From Kiritimatiellia bacterium (lineage in GTDB: Bacteria; Verrucomicrobiota; Kiritimatiellia; JAAZAB01), in NCBI GenBank assembly GCA_018400335.1, contig JAGYMT010000001.1:1-22883 (forward strand): 22,883 bases of DNA. Direction: 5' to 3'. Each line of letters opens with the position of its first letter. Positions within the stretch are counted from its first letter, which is position 1. The position numbers were made by a program, and so were the translations under genes. Under the pieces are notes generated by a model. That model did not search any database, was not told where the DNA came from, and worked only from the letters and a program-made list of their open reading frames with translations. Below, in pieces: positions 8,504-15,672 of this stretch.

Positions 8504-9156
8504 TACTGTGTCCCGGTCTTGGCGCGCTCTTCCTTGCGGCGCTTGAGTTCGCGTTCCAGGAATTCACACCAGGCCTTGGGGCCCTGCCCGTCCAGAATGG
8601 CGTCGCGATGCTGAAGAAGATCCCTGTCGCGATAGCTCAGGTTGATGGGCCGCGGCCCGTCGGTGAAGCTGTAGAACTTGCCGTCGGGATTCGTCTCATA
8701 ATGCATCTCCTTGCCCGCGGCCGGGCTGAGTCGGTCCTTATGCCTCACTATGACGGGATCGAGGCGAATAGTGTTCTTCTTCTTGTCGGCCTCGACCACC
8801 CTGCCGGTGACCGCCACCGCGTCGCCCAGCTTGCTCACGGGCGCATCGATGATTTTGGAGAGCGATACGGGCTTATCCACCGTGAACACCACGTCCATGA
8901 GGGAAGACGGCTCGAAAGCCGTGATGTGGATGGCGATCCGGCCCTGTTTATTCGTGACGGTCTCGATTTCCATTATCTGGAGGTAGCGGAAAAAATGCGG
9001 TCGCCCCTTGGCCTCATCAAAAACCGCGTTCCGCTCGGCATCGGTCCCGGCCTCGGAATAGTACAGAGCAAACTCGTTTCCGTTCGACGTGCGCGCCGCC
9101 GCCGTGCCCGCCGCACAGGCCGCAAGAACGAGGATCACAAATAATCGCATTTTCAT
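8503..9156 (-). CDS. Exported, possibly lipid-anchored protein with OB-like core, unknown function
   Basis: The start chosen is the ATG at 9156 (217 residues) because it gives a proper signal sequence. The frame is open to an ATG at 9240, but those residues read through palindromic repeats. The N-terminus MKMRLFVILVLAACAAG contains LAAC, an acceptable lipobox with Cys14. Cleavage by signal peptidase I after AAA is the alternative. Residues about 62-142 are beta-rich with GDAVAVTGRVVEADKKKNTI, resembling an OB-fold. The C-terminus (about 195-213) is a charged helix. It is the first gene of the packed operon, overlapping the next by 1 nt. Its ribosome-binding site is weak. No family is recognised; with lolDE in the window, an outer-membrane lipoprotein is plausible. 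Confidence 0.75.
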   Translation of the reverse strand: MKMRLFVILVLAACAAGTAAARTSNGNEFALYYSEAGTDAERNAVFDEAKGRPHFFRYLQIMEIETVTNKQGRIAIHITAFEPSSLMDVVFTVDKPVSLSKIIDAPVSKLGDAVAVTGRVVEADKKKNTIRLDPVIVRHKDRLSPAAGKEMHYETNPDGKFYSFTDGPRPINLSYRDRDLLQHRDAILDGQGPKAWCEFLERELKRRKEERAKTGTQ

Positions 9157-9171
9157 GGCTGTTCTCAGAAT

Positions 9172-9236
9172 TACCGGCCGGGACGGCCGGCTCCAGCGTC
9201 GTCCATTACAGTGGAGACGGCGGTCTCCGCCGTTAC
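9172..9236. repeat. Two adjacent GC-rich palindromes
   Basis: The first palindrome is a perfect 7-bp stem, CCGGCCG at 9174-9180 and CGGCCGG at 9184-9190, with a 3-nt loop. The second is GGAGAC at 9213-9218 with GTCTCC at 9223-9228 and a 4-nt loop, and GGCGG/CCGCC runs offer alternative pairing. They lie between the DUF4159-like gene and the first gene of the operon, so a read-through transcript would fold here. A further small palindrome, ATACG-TTAG-CGTAT, is at 9249-9262, and CCTGAT/ATCAGG occurs just after the DUF4159 stop. None has a proper U-tract, so a classical terminator is not supported. Confidence 0.7.
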
Positions 9237-9300
9237 ACACCGACTAATATACGTTAGCGTATTCATACCGATGGATACTAAGCCTGATGAGTTGATCAGG

Positions 9301-10677
9301 TCAGTGCGTTACCGCGTACATCAGTATGTTCTGTCCAATCTGTATGGCCGCGGCATCGTTATATCCTCGGGCATAAGGACTCTGTGACATCTCCCAACCG
9401 CCTGCCAGCGCGAAAGGACTGTAAACCACTGCGTAATGCCCGTCCATCTCCACGCCTTCCAGCCTCGGCGGTATGCTCCCCGCGCCAGCTTCCTGCATAA
9501 GAGCCGGCGTAACCCCCACGTGCTGTATATCATTAGGCTCCTTGAATATGAAAGCATCGGGAGGGATGGCTTCTATCTTGTGCTCCGGGACGACGGATTG
9601 AATCATCCTTCGGAACGCGAGGTCGAAACCCTTTCTCCCGCAGCATGCCTCCCCGAAGAGAAGTCCGCCGCCCTGCAAGTAGTTGCGCAGTGCTGTGATC
9701 TCTTCGGGCTTGAGCTCGAAGTATTCATGCCCGGTGATGTAGATCAGCGGCGCCGCGAAAATGTCCGGGTTCGTGAGCGGCATTTCGCGCAGGGCGAACT
9801 TGACCGGTATGCCGGTGCGGCGGTTGAACGACTGGAGCAGCACGGATATCCCGGCGTGCCGGGTCTTCCACACACCGCTGTACTGGATCTGGGCAATAGA
9901 TACCTTGTCCGTCAGCGGCTCCTCTGAATCCACGAAATTCATCGCCTGCGCCGCGTTCTTAGCCCATGCGCGCATTGAAGAGGCATAGGTGAGTATGTTC
10001 ACTCCGAGCTGGAACGCCGATTCGGGCATATATGCCTGATATTCCGGCTTGACATCGCCTTCCCAGCCCACGGCCATGCCCCAGCGCGAGACCAGCGCCA
10101 CCACGCGGCAGTTGATCTCGATTGCGTCGAACCACGGCTCATTTCCGCGGTAGCCCGCAGCGGCCACGGCCGGCGTGTACTGCACACGATCCACATCGTA
10201 ATAGGAGTGGAAAATAGGGTGGTCGGATGTGAGACGCTGCAGGGGCTGCTCCGGAAAAATCTGACCGAGTTCCTTCACAACGGAGCTGTAGAACGGCATT
10301 GAGCCAAGGCCCGTGTTGAATATGATCATGCCCCCGTTAAGCATGTATTCCCGGAGCTTCTCCCGCTCCGTGACAGCCAGATCGAACCTATAGTGACCCG
10401 ACCTGAAAAGAACCGGGTTCTGCTCGGGATCGGTGCTGACCTCTTTCCACGTGCGGACATCCATCTGGAAGTTGGCGCCGGCCTCTTCGCTCATGCCCGT
10501 CAGGAGGTTGTTGACGTCGTTCGGCGTGGCGTTCCAGTAGACGTCGCGGCCATAGAGCTCGGCGCCGCTCTGGGCGACTGCATTCATGCACAAGGATGAG
10601 AGCATGACGGCGGTTGCGACCATGACGAAGGTGCAAAACATCCTGTCCTTATGCCCATGTTGACGATCTGAAATCAT
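9301..10677 (-). CDS. Secreted protein with two tandem DUF4159-like domains
   Basis: The ATG at 10677 is chosen because GGAGGAAG lies 6 nt before it; an in-frame ATG at 10704 lacks this. The protein has 458 residues with a long signal peptide ending about AVA|QS at 35. Two homologous halves are visible. PVLFRSGHYRFDL...LREYMLNGGMIIF (88-120) matches PLIYITGHEYFEL...LRNYLQGGGLLF (310-342). AFQLGVNILTYA (221-232) matches AIQIGQNILMYA (444-455). GMAVGWE matches ALAGGWE. DUF4159 proteins are commonly encoded beside BatA/VWA genes; their function is unknown and the fold is probably flavodoxin/GATase-like. The product is likely periplasmic. The next gene on the strand begins 144 bp further on, so co-transcription is likely but not certain. 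Confidence 0.85.
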   Translation of the reverse strand: MISDRQHGHKDRMFCTFVMVATAVMLSSLCMNAVAQSGAELYGRDVYWNATPNDVNNLLTGMSEEAGANFQMDVRTWKEVSTDPEQNPVLFRSGHYRFDLAVTEREKLREYMLNGGMIIFNTGLGSMPFYSSVVKELGQIFPEQPLQRLTSDHPIFHSYYDVDRVQYTPAVAAAGYRGNEPWFDAIEINCRVVALVSRWGMAVGWEGDVKPEYQAYMPESAFQLGVNILTYASSMRAWAKNAAQAMNFVDSEEPLTDKVSIAQIQYSGVWKTRHAGISVLLQSFNRRTGIPVKFALREMPLTNPDIFAAPLIYITGHEYFELKPEEITALRNYLQGGGLLFGEACCGRKGFDLAFRRMIQSVVPEHKIEAIPPDAFIFKEPNDIQHVGVTPALMQEAGAGSIPPRLEGVEMDGHYAVVYSPFALAGGWEMSQSPYARGYNDAAAIQIGQNILMYAVTH

Positions 10678-10730
10678 GTTGAACTTCCTCCTCGGATTGT
10701 TCAAGAACTTGGCCGATATCTGAAATCAAA

Positions 10731-10759
10731 TTGATACCAGATACTCCGCCCGGATGCAA
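10731..10759 (-). promoter_or_regulatory. Weak candidate sigma-70-type promoter for the DUF4159 gene
   Basis: On the leftward strand, TTGCAT (10754-10759) and TATCAA (10731-10736) are 17 nt apart, about 55 nt upstream of the chosen start. The -35 matches only three of six positions and the -10 four of six, so this is a suggestion only. Confidence 0.25.
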
Positions 10760-10840
10760 GTGTGAACTAACCCCGGCCAAAAATTCGCATTATGGGCGGT
10801 CTCCTGCCACCTTGCGCGGCAGGATCCCGAGATTGGGGCG

Positions 10841-10864
10841 AAAAAGCATGCCTTTTTTGGCATG
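10841..10864 (-). terminator. Terminator-like hairpin, orphan
   Basis: On the leftward strand CATGCC, a loop of six A and GGCATG are followed by C and TTTTT. The shape is that of an intrinsic terminator, but no gene lies upstream on that strand. Rightwards the stem is the same with a poorer tail. It may be part of the neighbouring repeat or guard against leftward read-through from the ispD side. Confidence 0.3.
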
Positions 10865-10900
10865 GTTCATTTCGAGGTAACACATTTTTGGGGCAAAGCG

Positions 10901-10982
10901 AAGGTGGCACAGGCATTCTTGCCTGTGTAATATCTTGTTGATGCGGCATTAAGAACACAGACAAGAATGTCTGTGCCACCTT
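10901..10982. repeat. 82-bp inverted repeat with nested hairpins
   Basis: The arms at 10901-10928 and 10955-10982 (28 bp each) are complementary at 26 positions, around a 26-nt centre. Each arm is itself a hairpin: CACAGGCA-TTCT-TGCCTGTG in the left arm and CACAGACA-AGAA-TGTCTGTG in the right, both with perfect 8-bp stems. The two arm differences are partners in the same base pair (G-C against A-T), so each inner stem stays intact. Units of this kind (ggtggcacag...) look like a dispersed palindromic repeat; the copy number in this genome cannot be seen here. Confidence 0.85.
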
Positions 10983-11024
10983 GTATTCCATCAAAGTGTT
11001 GCCTTTATGTGTAAAATTTGAACC

Positions 11025-11055
11025 ATGCCTGGACATTCATGCGAATTCCAGGCAT
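11025..11055. repeat. Isolated strong hairpin
   Basis: ATGCCTGGA at 11025-11033 pairs with TCCAGGCAT at 11047-11055. Inside, ATTC pairs with GAAT around an ATGC tetraloop after one bulged C. No U-tract follows on either strand, so it is not a clear terminator. It may be a small palindromic repeat. Confidence 0.6.
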
Positions 11056-11217
11056 AAGCTATTGTCATTCGGCATGTTGTAAAATAATATCGCGCCGGTT
11101 AACTTAACACGCATGCCCTCGCGGCGGGCGGCGAGGCGGTTCTCGCTGGAACCCTGCGCGAGCTGAAGGCGAACAGAAGCGTGCCAGGATGACAGAATAA
11201 ATTTGTTCAATTTCATC

Positions 11218-11245
11218 TTGACATTTGCTCTGGAGAAAGTAGTAT
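11218..11245 (+). promoter_or_regulatory. Candidate sigma-70 promoter for ispD
   Basis: A perfect TTGACA (11218-11223) is followed after 16 nt by TAGTAT (11240-11245), which matches the -10 consensus at four of six positions. Initiation would fall near 11252 and leave a leader of about 30 nt before the ispD ATG. Confidence 0.45.
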
Positions 11246-11283
11246 TCTGCAACATCGGCGGTTATTCCATCTTTTTATCTCTT

Positions 11284-11961
11284 ATGAACACTGGAATTAT
11301 AGTTGCGGCGGGAAAGAGCACGAGGGTTGGGCAGAATGTGGACAAGTCCTTCCTGAGCCTGGGCGCCAAGCCCGTGGTCGTCTATTCCCTGCTCGCTTTT
11401 GAAAAATGCCCCGTGATTGATCAGGTCGTTCTCGTGGTGCGCAAGGAGCGTGTGGAATCCGCGAGATGTGTGGTCAAGATGTTCGGGTGCACGAAGGTCC
11501 TGAAGATAATCGCGGGCGGGGCGACCCGTCAAGCCTCCGTACTAAAGGGACTGGATGCGGCGGGCGAGGAATCAGAGGTGGTGGCGGTGCACGACGGGTC
11601 CCGGCCCTGCGTGACTTCGGAGCTGATATCCGATACGATCAAGTCGGCCAAAAAGTACGGTTCCGGCATTGCTGCGACCAAGGTAACCGACACGGTCAAA
11701 TCGGCGCACAAGGGGATGGTTATTTCCGGGACCATTGACAGGGAGAAATTGTGGGCGGCGCAGACTCCGCAGGCTTTCAGCAGGGAACTGTTATTAAAGG
11801 GCATGAAAGCGGCGCGGAAGAAAAAGCTTGAGGTTACAGATGACGCATCGGCGGTCGAATTGGTCAGCAACAACGTGAGGCTTGTCGCATCGAGCCCCTC
11901 GAATATCAAGATCACTTCACCCGACGATCTTGTGCTTGCCGCCGCCCTTATGAGGCTGTGA
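11284..11961 (+). CDS. ispD: 2-C-methyl-D-erythritol 4-phosphate cytidylyltransferase
   Basis: IspD transfers CMP from CTP to 2-C-methyl-D-erythritol 4-phosphate, the third step of the MEP route to isoprenoid precursors, in the cytoplasm. The start is taken at the ATG of MNTGIIVAAGKSTRVG, giving 225 residues, the normal family length. An in-frame ATG at 11203 would add 27 residues overlapping the promoter. Family features are the N-terminal nucleotide loop AAGKSTRVG (8-16) with a following DKSF lysine (K21), GGATRQASV, HDGSRP in the middle, TPQAF, and DDASAVE near the C-terminus. No strong ribosome-binding site is visible, so it may start with a short or weak leader. It is the first gene of the rightward block and is not fused to ispF. 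Confidence 0.93.
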   Translation: MNTGIIVAAGKSTRVGQNVDKSFLSLGAKPVVVYSLLAFEKCPVIDQVVLVVRKERVESARCVVKMFGCTKVLKIIAGGATRQASVLKGLDAAGEESEVVAVHDGSRPCVTSELISDTIKSAKKYGSGIAATKVTDTVKSAHKGMVISGTIDREKLWAAQTPQAFSRELLLKGMKAARKKKLEVTDDASAVELVSNNVRLVASSPSNIKITSPDDLVLAAALMRL

Positions 11962-11996
11962 CACCCCGGTTTTTCAAAGCAGAATGCGATATTCAC

Positions 11997-12034
11997 GCCA
12001 CGATGGGCTTTGATGCTCCTCGTGGCTTCGTTTT
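11997..12034 (+). terminator. Possible intrinsic terminator after ispD
   Basis: GCCACGA (11997-12003) pairs with TCGTGGC (12020-12026) across a 16-nt loop and is followed by TTCGTTTT. The stem is good; the U-tract is interrupted. It lies 35 nt after the ispD stop and before the next gene, and it includes the alternative upstream ATG of that gene. Confidence 0.4.
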
Positions 12035-12054
12035 CAGATGAATGTATCGAGGCA

Positions 12055-12786
12055 ATGAACGACGCAGTATACGCGATTTTCGGCGACATACACGGCAATC
12101 TGGAAGGGTTGACGGCAGTGCTTGGGGACGCCGGGGAGCATGGTGTCACGCATTACGCCTGTGTTGGCGACATCGTCGGATACAACGCCAATCCGTCGGA
12201 ATGTCTTGAAAAGATCCGGGAGCTTGGCTGTGTGTCGGTCAAGGGCAACCATGACCACTACTGTTCCCTGAATAGTGAACTTGAGGGATTTCACCCGCTT
12301 GCGGCCGATGCCGTTGACTGGACGCGGCGGAACCTGACAGTGGAGCAGCGCCAGTTTCTCGCGGACCTGAAATACGTGGAGAGGGTGGGGAATTTCACCA
12401 TCGTCCACAGCACGCTGGACATGCCCGACACCTGGGGGTACGTGTTCGAGGAACTCGAGGCCGAGGCCAGTTTCAACTACCAGACAACCACCGTCTGCTT
12501 CTACGGTCATACCCACGTTCCCCTCGCTTTCGAAAAGGGAAGCGAGATTTCCGGCGGCGCCTACGGCAGACTGAACATCGCGATGGGCAAGAAGTATTTC
12601 GTGAACGTCGGGAGTGTCGGCCAGCCGCGGGATGGCGACCCGCGCGCTGCCTACTGCATTTTCGACGTCAAGAAGAGGCAGATCGAACTGAGGCGGGTCG
12701 CCTACGACATCGCGCTTGCCCAGGACAAGGTCAGACAGGCCGGGCTTCCTGAGAAACTGGCCGCCCGGCTTGGCATCGGCCGATGA
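12055..12786 (+). CDS. Calcineurin-like metallophosphoesterase
   Basis: The protein has 243 residues with the full set of binuclear metal-site motifs: GDIHGN at 10-15, GDIVGY, GNHDH and GHTH in order. This matches the MJ0936/YfcE-like branch of small cytoplasmic phosphoesterases. The substrate cannot be told from sequence; phosphodiesters or phosphoprotein are both possible in this family. The start at 12055 is chosen because the family begins just before the first motif. The in-frame ATG at 12010 would add 15 residues and lies inside a likely terminator hairpin. GAGG is only 2 nt from the chosen ATG, so initiation strength is uncertain. lysS follows after 50 nt on the same strand. Confidence 0.9.
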   Translation: MNDAVYAIFGDIHGNLEGLTAVLGDAGEHGVTHYACVGDIVGYNANPSECLEKIRELGCVSVKGNHDHYCSLNSELEGFHPLAADAVDWTRRNLTVEQRQFLADLKYVERVGNFTIVHSTLDMPDTWGYVFEELEAEASFNYQTTTVCFYGHTHVPLAFEKGSEISGGAYGRLNIAMGKKYFVNVGSVGQPRDGDPRAAYCIFDVKKRQIELRRVAYDIALAQDKVRQAGLPEKLAARLGIGR

Positions 12787-12836
12787 GCTTGAAAAAATAT
12801 TCCAGCATTTCTGTTCCTATGGGATGACGGTGAAAT

Positions 12837-14306
12837 ATGGATAGAATCGAAACCAGCGATGCCGGGCTCAACTCCGGCGACGAGCGGACTCAGCGCCTTG
12901 CGAAGATCGAAAGACTGCGGGAGGCAGGCTTCGAGCCCTATGGCCGCGCATTCGAGCCGGTGTCGAGGCTGGCGGACCTTAAGGCGGGGTTCGATGAGGG
13001 TCGGGCCATTCGGGCCGCCGGGCGCCTGATGACCATCCGGCAGATGGGAAAGAGCATTTTCGCGGACATGAAGGACGGTTCCGGCCGGATGCAGGTTTAC
13101 GTGTCCAAGGCTGATCTCTCAGAGACTGATTTCGCCGCGTACAAGCTTCTTGATGCCGGCGACTTTATTGGAGTTGAGGGCGCCCTTTTCATCACCAGAA
13201 CCGGTGAGAAGACGATCAGGGTGGGACGCTGGGAGCTGCTGGCGAAGGCGCTGCGTCCGCTTCCCGAGAAATGGCACGGTCTCAAGGATGCCGAGATAAG
13301 ACTGCGCCGCAGGCACCTTGACCTGATAGCCAACCCGGAATCGAAAGAGCTGTTCGAGCGGCGAAGCAGCGTGATAAGGGAGATACGTTCCTTTCTTTGG
13401 GAACGCGGGTTCGTCGAGGTTGAAACGCCCATGCTTCAGCCTCAGTCCGGCGGCGCCGCCGCGCGCCCTTTCCGCACCAGATACGAATCGCTCTCCGCCG
13501 ACATGGTCCTGCGCATAGCCCCGGAACTGTACCTGAAGAAACTGCTCGTGGGCGGTTTCGACAGGATATTCGAGCTGAACCGCAGCTTCAGGAACGAGGG
13601 CATATCGCGGACTCACAACCCCGAATTCACGATGCTCGAGGTCTACCAGGCGTTTTCCGACGTGCGCGGCATGAAGGAGCTGGTCGAATCGCTCTTCACC
13701 ACCGTCGCAATGAAAGTGTTCGGCACGCTCAAGGCCGGAAGCCCTGACGCGCCGATTGACCTGAGCCTGCCCTGGCGCGAGGCGGTCTACAGCGACCTCA
13801 TCAGGGAGCATGCCGGCGCCGATTGGTTCGAACTCCCGGTGGAAGCCGCGCGCGAGCGGGCTGCTTCGCTCGGTTTGACCATAAATCCCGAATGGAAGCC
13901 CCTTGAAATAACACACGAGATTTACGAGAAGGTGGTGGAGCGGCAGCTTGTGCAGCCCACGTTCGTCACGCGGTTTCCATTCGAGCTCATTCCTCTGGCG
14001 AAGGTCTGTCCTGACGATCCCTCGTGCGCGGACGTGTTCGAGCTGGTCATAGGCGGCAAGGAGATAGCCCCGGCCTATTCCGAGCTCAACGATCCGGTGG
14101 AGCAGCGGAAGCGGTTCGCGCTGCAGGTGGGTGAGGACGTCCAGAAGATAGACGAGGATTTTCTCGGGGCCATAGAGCACGGCATGCCGCCTGCCGGCGG
14201 CATGGGGATAGGGATAGACAGGCTCGTGATGATTCTCTCAGGCGCTGAAACGATCCGTGACGTTATTCTCTTCCCGCAGTTGAAGCCGAAGGAAGGGGAT
14301 TCTTGA
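12837..14306 (+). CDS. lysS: Lysyl-tRNA synthetase, class II
   Basis: This 489-residue enzyme charges tRNA-Lys with lysine. The N-terminal OB-fold anticodon-binding domain covers about 55-140 (AGRLMTIRQMGKSIFADM). The class II core follows with motif 1 around 188-201 (WERGFVEVETPML), motif 2 at about 245-268 (FELNRSFRNEGI, then HNPEFTMLE), and motif 3 at about 454-470 (GGMGIGIDRLVMIL). LRIAPELYLKKLLVGG and AYSELNDPVEQRKRF are LysS-specific. Length and order are typical, with no frameshift. No strong ribosome-binding site precedes the ATG. The last codon is followed by a TGA that is also the first unit of a heptad repeat element (14304-14394), which separates lysS from the permease gene. Confidence 0.97.
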   Translation: MDRIETSDAGLNSGDERTQRLAKIERLREAGFEPYGRAFEPVSRLADLKAGFDEGRAIRAAGRLMTIRQMGKSIFADMKDGSGRMQVYVSKADLSETDFAAYKLLDAGDFIGVEGALFITRTGEKTIRVGRWELLAKALRPLPEKWHGLKDAEIRLRRRHLDLIANPESKELFERRSSVIREIRSFLWERGFVEVETPMLQPQSGGAAARPFRTRYESLSADMVLRIAPELYLKKLLVGGFDRIFELNRSFRNEGISRTHNPEFTMLEVYQAFSDVRGMKELVESLFTTVAMKVFGTLKAGSPDAPIDLSLPWREAVYSDLIREHAGADWFELPVEAARERAASLGLTINPEWKPLEITHEIYEKVVERQLVQPTFVTRFPFELIPLAKVCPDDPSCADVFELVIGGKEIAPAYSELNDPVEQRKRFALQVGEDVQKIDEDFLGAIEHGMPPAGGMGIGIDRLVMILSGAETIRDVILFPQLKPKEGDS

Positions 14307-14394
14307 TTTTTGATTTTTGATTTTTGATGTAAGATTTTGAGAGCTATCCTGATCATGATTGACATCAAAAATCAACCATCAAAAATCAAAAATC
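14304..14394. repeat. Heptad-repeat element A between lysS and the Lol permease gene
   Basis: The left arm is a 7-nt array of TGATTTT beginning at the lysS stop codon and ending TGATGTAAGATTT. A core containing GAGCTATCCTGATCATGATTG follows (to about 14361). The right arm reads ACATCAAAAATC and further ATCAAAA units to 14394, the complement of the left arm. As RNA this would fold into a stem of about 25 bp with a few unpaired bases and a ~30-nt loop. A second, longer copy lies at 17278-17500. From 14395 to the ATG at 14417 there is no ribosome-binding site. Confidence 0.9.
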
Positions 14395-14416
14395 TCAAAT
14401 CCGAAAATCAGCAATC

Positions 14417-15652
14417 ATGCCTCTGCCATTCTCATTATTTCTGGCGCTGAAGTATCTCAAGCCCAGGCGCACTTTCATGTCGGTGATATCGGTGATCTCC
14501 GTGATAGGCGTCATGCTTGGCGTTGCCGTGCTGATCATAGTGCTCTCGGTGATGAGCGGGTTCGGCGACATGTGGCGCGACAAGATACTGGGATTCGACT
14601 CGCACCTGACCGTCACGCGCGATTTCCCCATTTACAATCCGGAGGAACTCGTGCGTGAAGTGGAGGCTGTTCCCGGCGTGTCGGCCGCGGCGCCTTACGT
14701 CCAGGGGCTTGTGTTCGTGGCGCGCAACAACGCCATCCTCTCCCCGATGATGCGCGGCGTGGATCCCGGGCTTGAGAAGAAGGTCAGCCGGATACCTTCC
14801 AGCATCGTGGCGGGCCGCTTCAGTCTGGACTTCGACGAGGTCGTTGTGGGGCGGGAGCTGGCCGCGCGCATGGGCGCCGGCGTGGGAGACCGGCTGCTGG
14901 TATATTCACCGCAGGCCTTTGCGGCCGGCGATGAGATGGGGCTGCCCGAGGAGTTGACCATCTCCGGGATATTCGAGATCGGGATGTGGGAGTATGACGT
15001 TGGCTTCATCCTCCTTCCGATGCAGACGGCCAGGGAGCTTTGCGGGCTGGAGGACGGCGCGCACGCCATCCGGGTCATGACCCATGATCCATCGCGCGCC
15101 ATGGCCGTTGCGCGCCTGATGGAGGAGAGGCTGGGGGAGGCATGCCCGGACATACGCGTGACCACCTGGATGGAGCTGAACAGCCGCCTGTTTGCCGCGT
15201 TGAATGTGGAGAAGAACATGATGTTCTTTCTGCTGATATTCATCGTGCTCGTGGCGGCGTTCGGCATCACTAACAGCCTTATAATAACGGTGGTTCAGAA
15301 GACAAAGGAAGTGGGGCTGCTCAAGGCGCTCGGGTTTTCCTCGGGCAGCATAATGAGGGTGTTCTTCTGGCAGAGCTGGATACAGGGCGCGCTCGGAACG
15401 GCGCTGGGGGTGGGGCTGGGCATGCTCGCCCTGCATTACAGAAACGATATCATGCGCTGGCTTGCCGCGACGCTCGGGATGGAGCTGTTCCCGAAGGAGT
15501 TGTATCATTTGAGCGAGATACCGGCCACCATCGCCCCGGGCGAGGTGTTCACCGTGGCGGTTCTCTCGATGGTTATATGCACGCTTGCCGGGCTTCTTCC
15601 GGCTTTTCGGGCCGCGCGGCTTGATCCCGCGCGCGCGCTACGATATGAATGA
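14417..15652 (+). CDS. LolC/LolE-type lipoprotein-releasing ABC transporter permease
   Basis: The product has 411 residues. An N-terminal helix at about 21-46 follows a KYLKPRRTF segment typical of LolC/LolE. A periplasmic MacB-like domain covers about 47-265. An FtsX-type domain with three helices extends to the C-terminus (LLIFIVLVAAFGITNSLIIT, and KEVGLLKALGFSSGSIM, the coupling segment). It should sit in the inner membrane and, with LolD, release lipoproteins toward the outer membrane. Only one permease gene accompanies lolD, so a homodimeric LolF-like complex is possible, although a second gene elsewhere cannot be excluded. I leave the symbol open for that reason. No ribosome-binding site precedes the ATG; the repeat element ends just upstream. 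lolD starts 20 nt after the stop. Confidence 0.9.
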   Translation: MPLPFSLFLALKYLKPRRTFMSVISVISVIGVMLGVAVLIIVLSVMSGFGDMWRDKILGFDSHLTVTRDFPIYNPEELVREVEAVPGVSAAAPYVQGLVFVARNNAILSPMMRGVDPGLEKKVSRIPSSIVAGRFSLDFDEVVVGRELAARMGAGVGDRLLVYSPQAFAAGDEMGLPEELTISGIFEIGMWEYDVGFILLPMQTARELCGLEDGAHAIRVMTHDPSRAMAVARLMEERLGEACPDIRVTTWMELNSRLFAALNVEKNMMFFLLIFIVLVAAFGITNSLIITVVQKTKEVGLLKALGFSSGSIMRVFFWQSWIQGALGTALGVGLGMLALHYRNDIMRWLAATLGMELFPKELYHLSEIPATIAPGEVFTVAVLSMVICTLAGLLPAFRAARLDPARALRYE

Positions 15653-15672
15653 TTCAAAAGTTGAGGCGCTGA

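Larger units (their letters stand above)
10678..11283. other. Divergent intergenic region, about 600 bp
   Basis: The region separates the leftward DUF4159/VWA block from the rightward ispD block and should hold promoters for both. It contains a candidate promoter toward DUF4159, a small stem CCTGCC/GGCAGG (10803-10808 with 10818-10823), an AT-looped hairpin, the 82-bp inverted repeat, another hairpin at 11025-11055, and a good candidate promoter toward ispD. Two short leftward frames (10767-11036 and 11037-11255) translate repeats and are not supported as genes. From about 11110 to 11190 the DNA is GC-rich like a coding region but I recognise nothing there; it could be a gene remnant or another repeat. 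Confidence 0.6.

Noticed and set aside
10767..11036. 89-codon leftward frame across the inverted repeat
   Set aside because: Most of it translates the 82-bp palindromic repeat and neighbouring hairpins, with no ribosome-binding site that matters.
11037..11255. 72-codon leftward frame between the hairpin and the ispD promoter
   Set aside because: It covers the ispD promoter, resembles no family, and ends in the hairpin. It might be a gene remnant, but there is no support.
13119..14180. 353-codon minus-strand frame opposite lysS
   Set aside because: All class II synthetase motifs are on the plus strand; the minus frame shows none.
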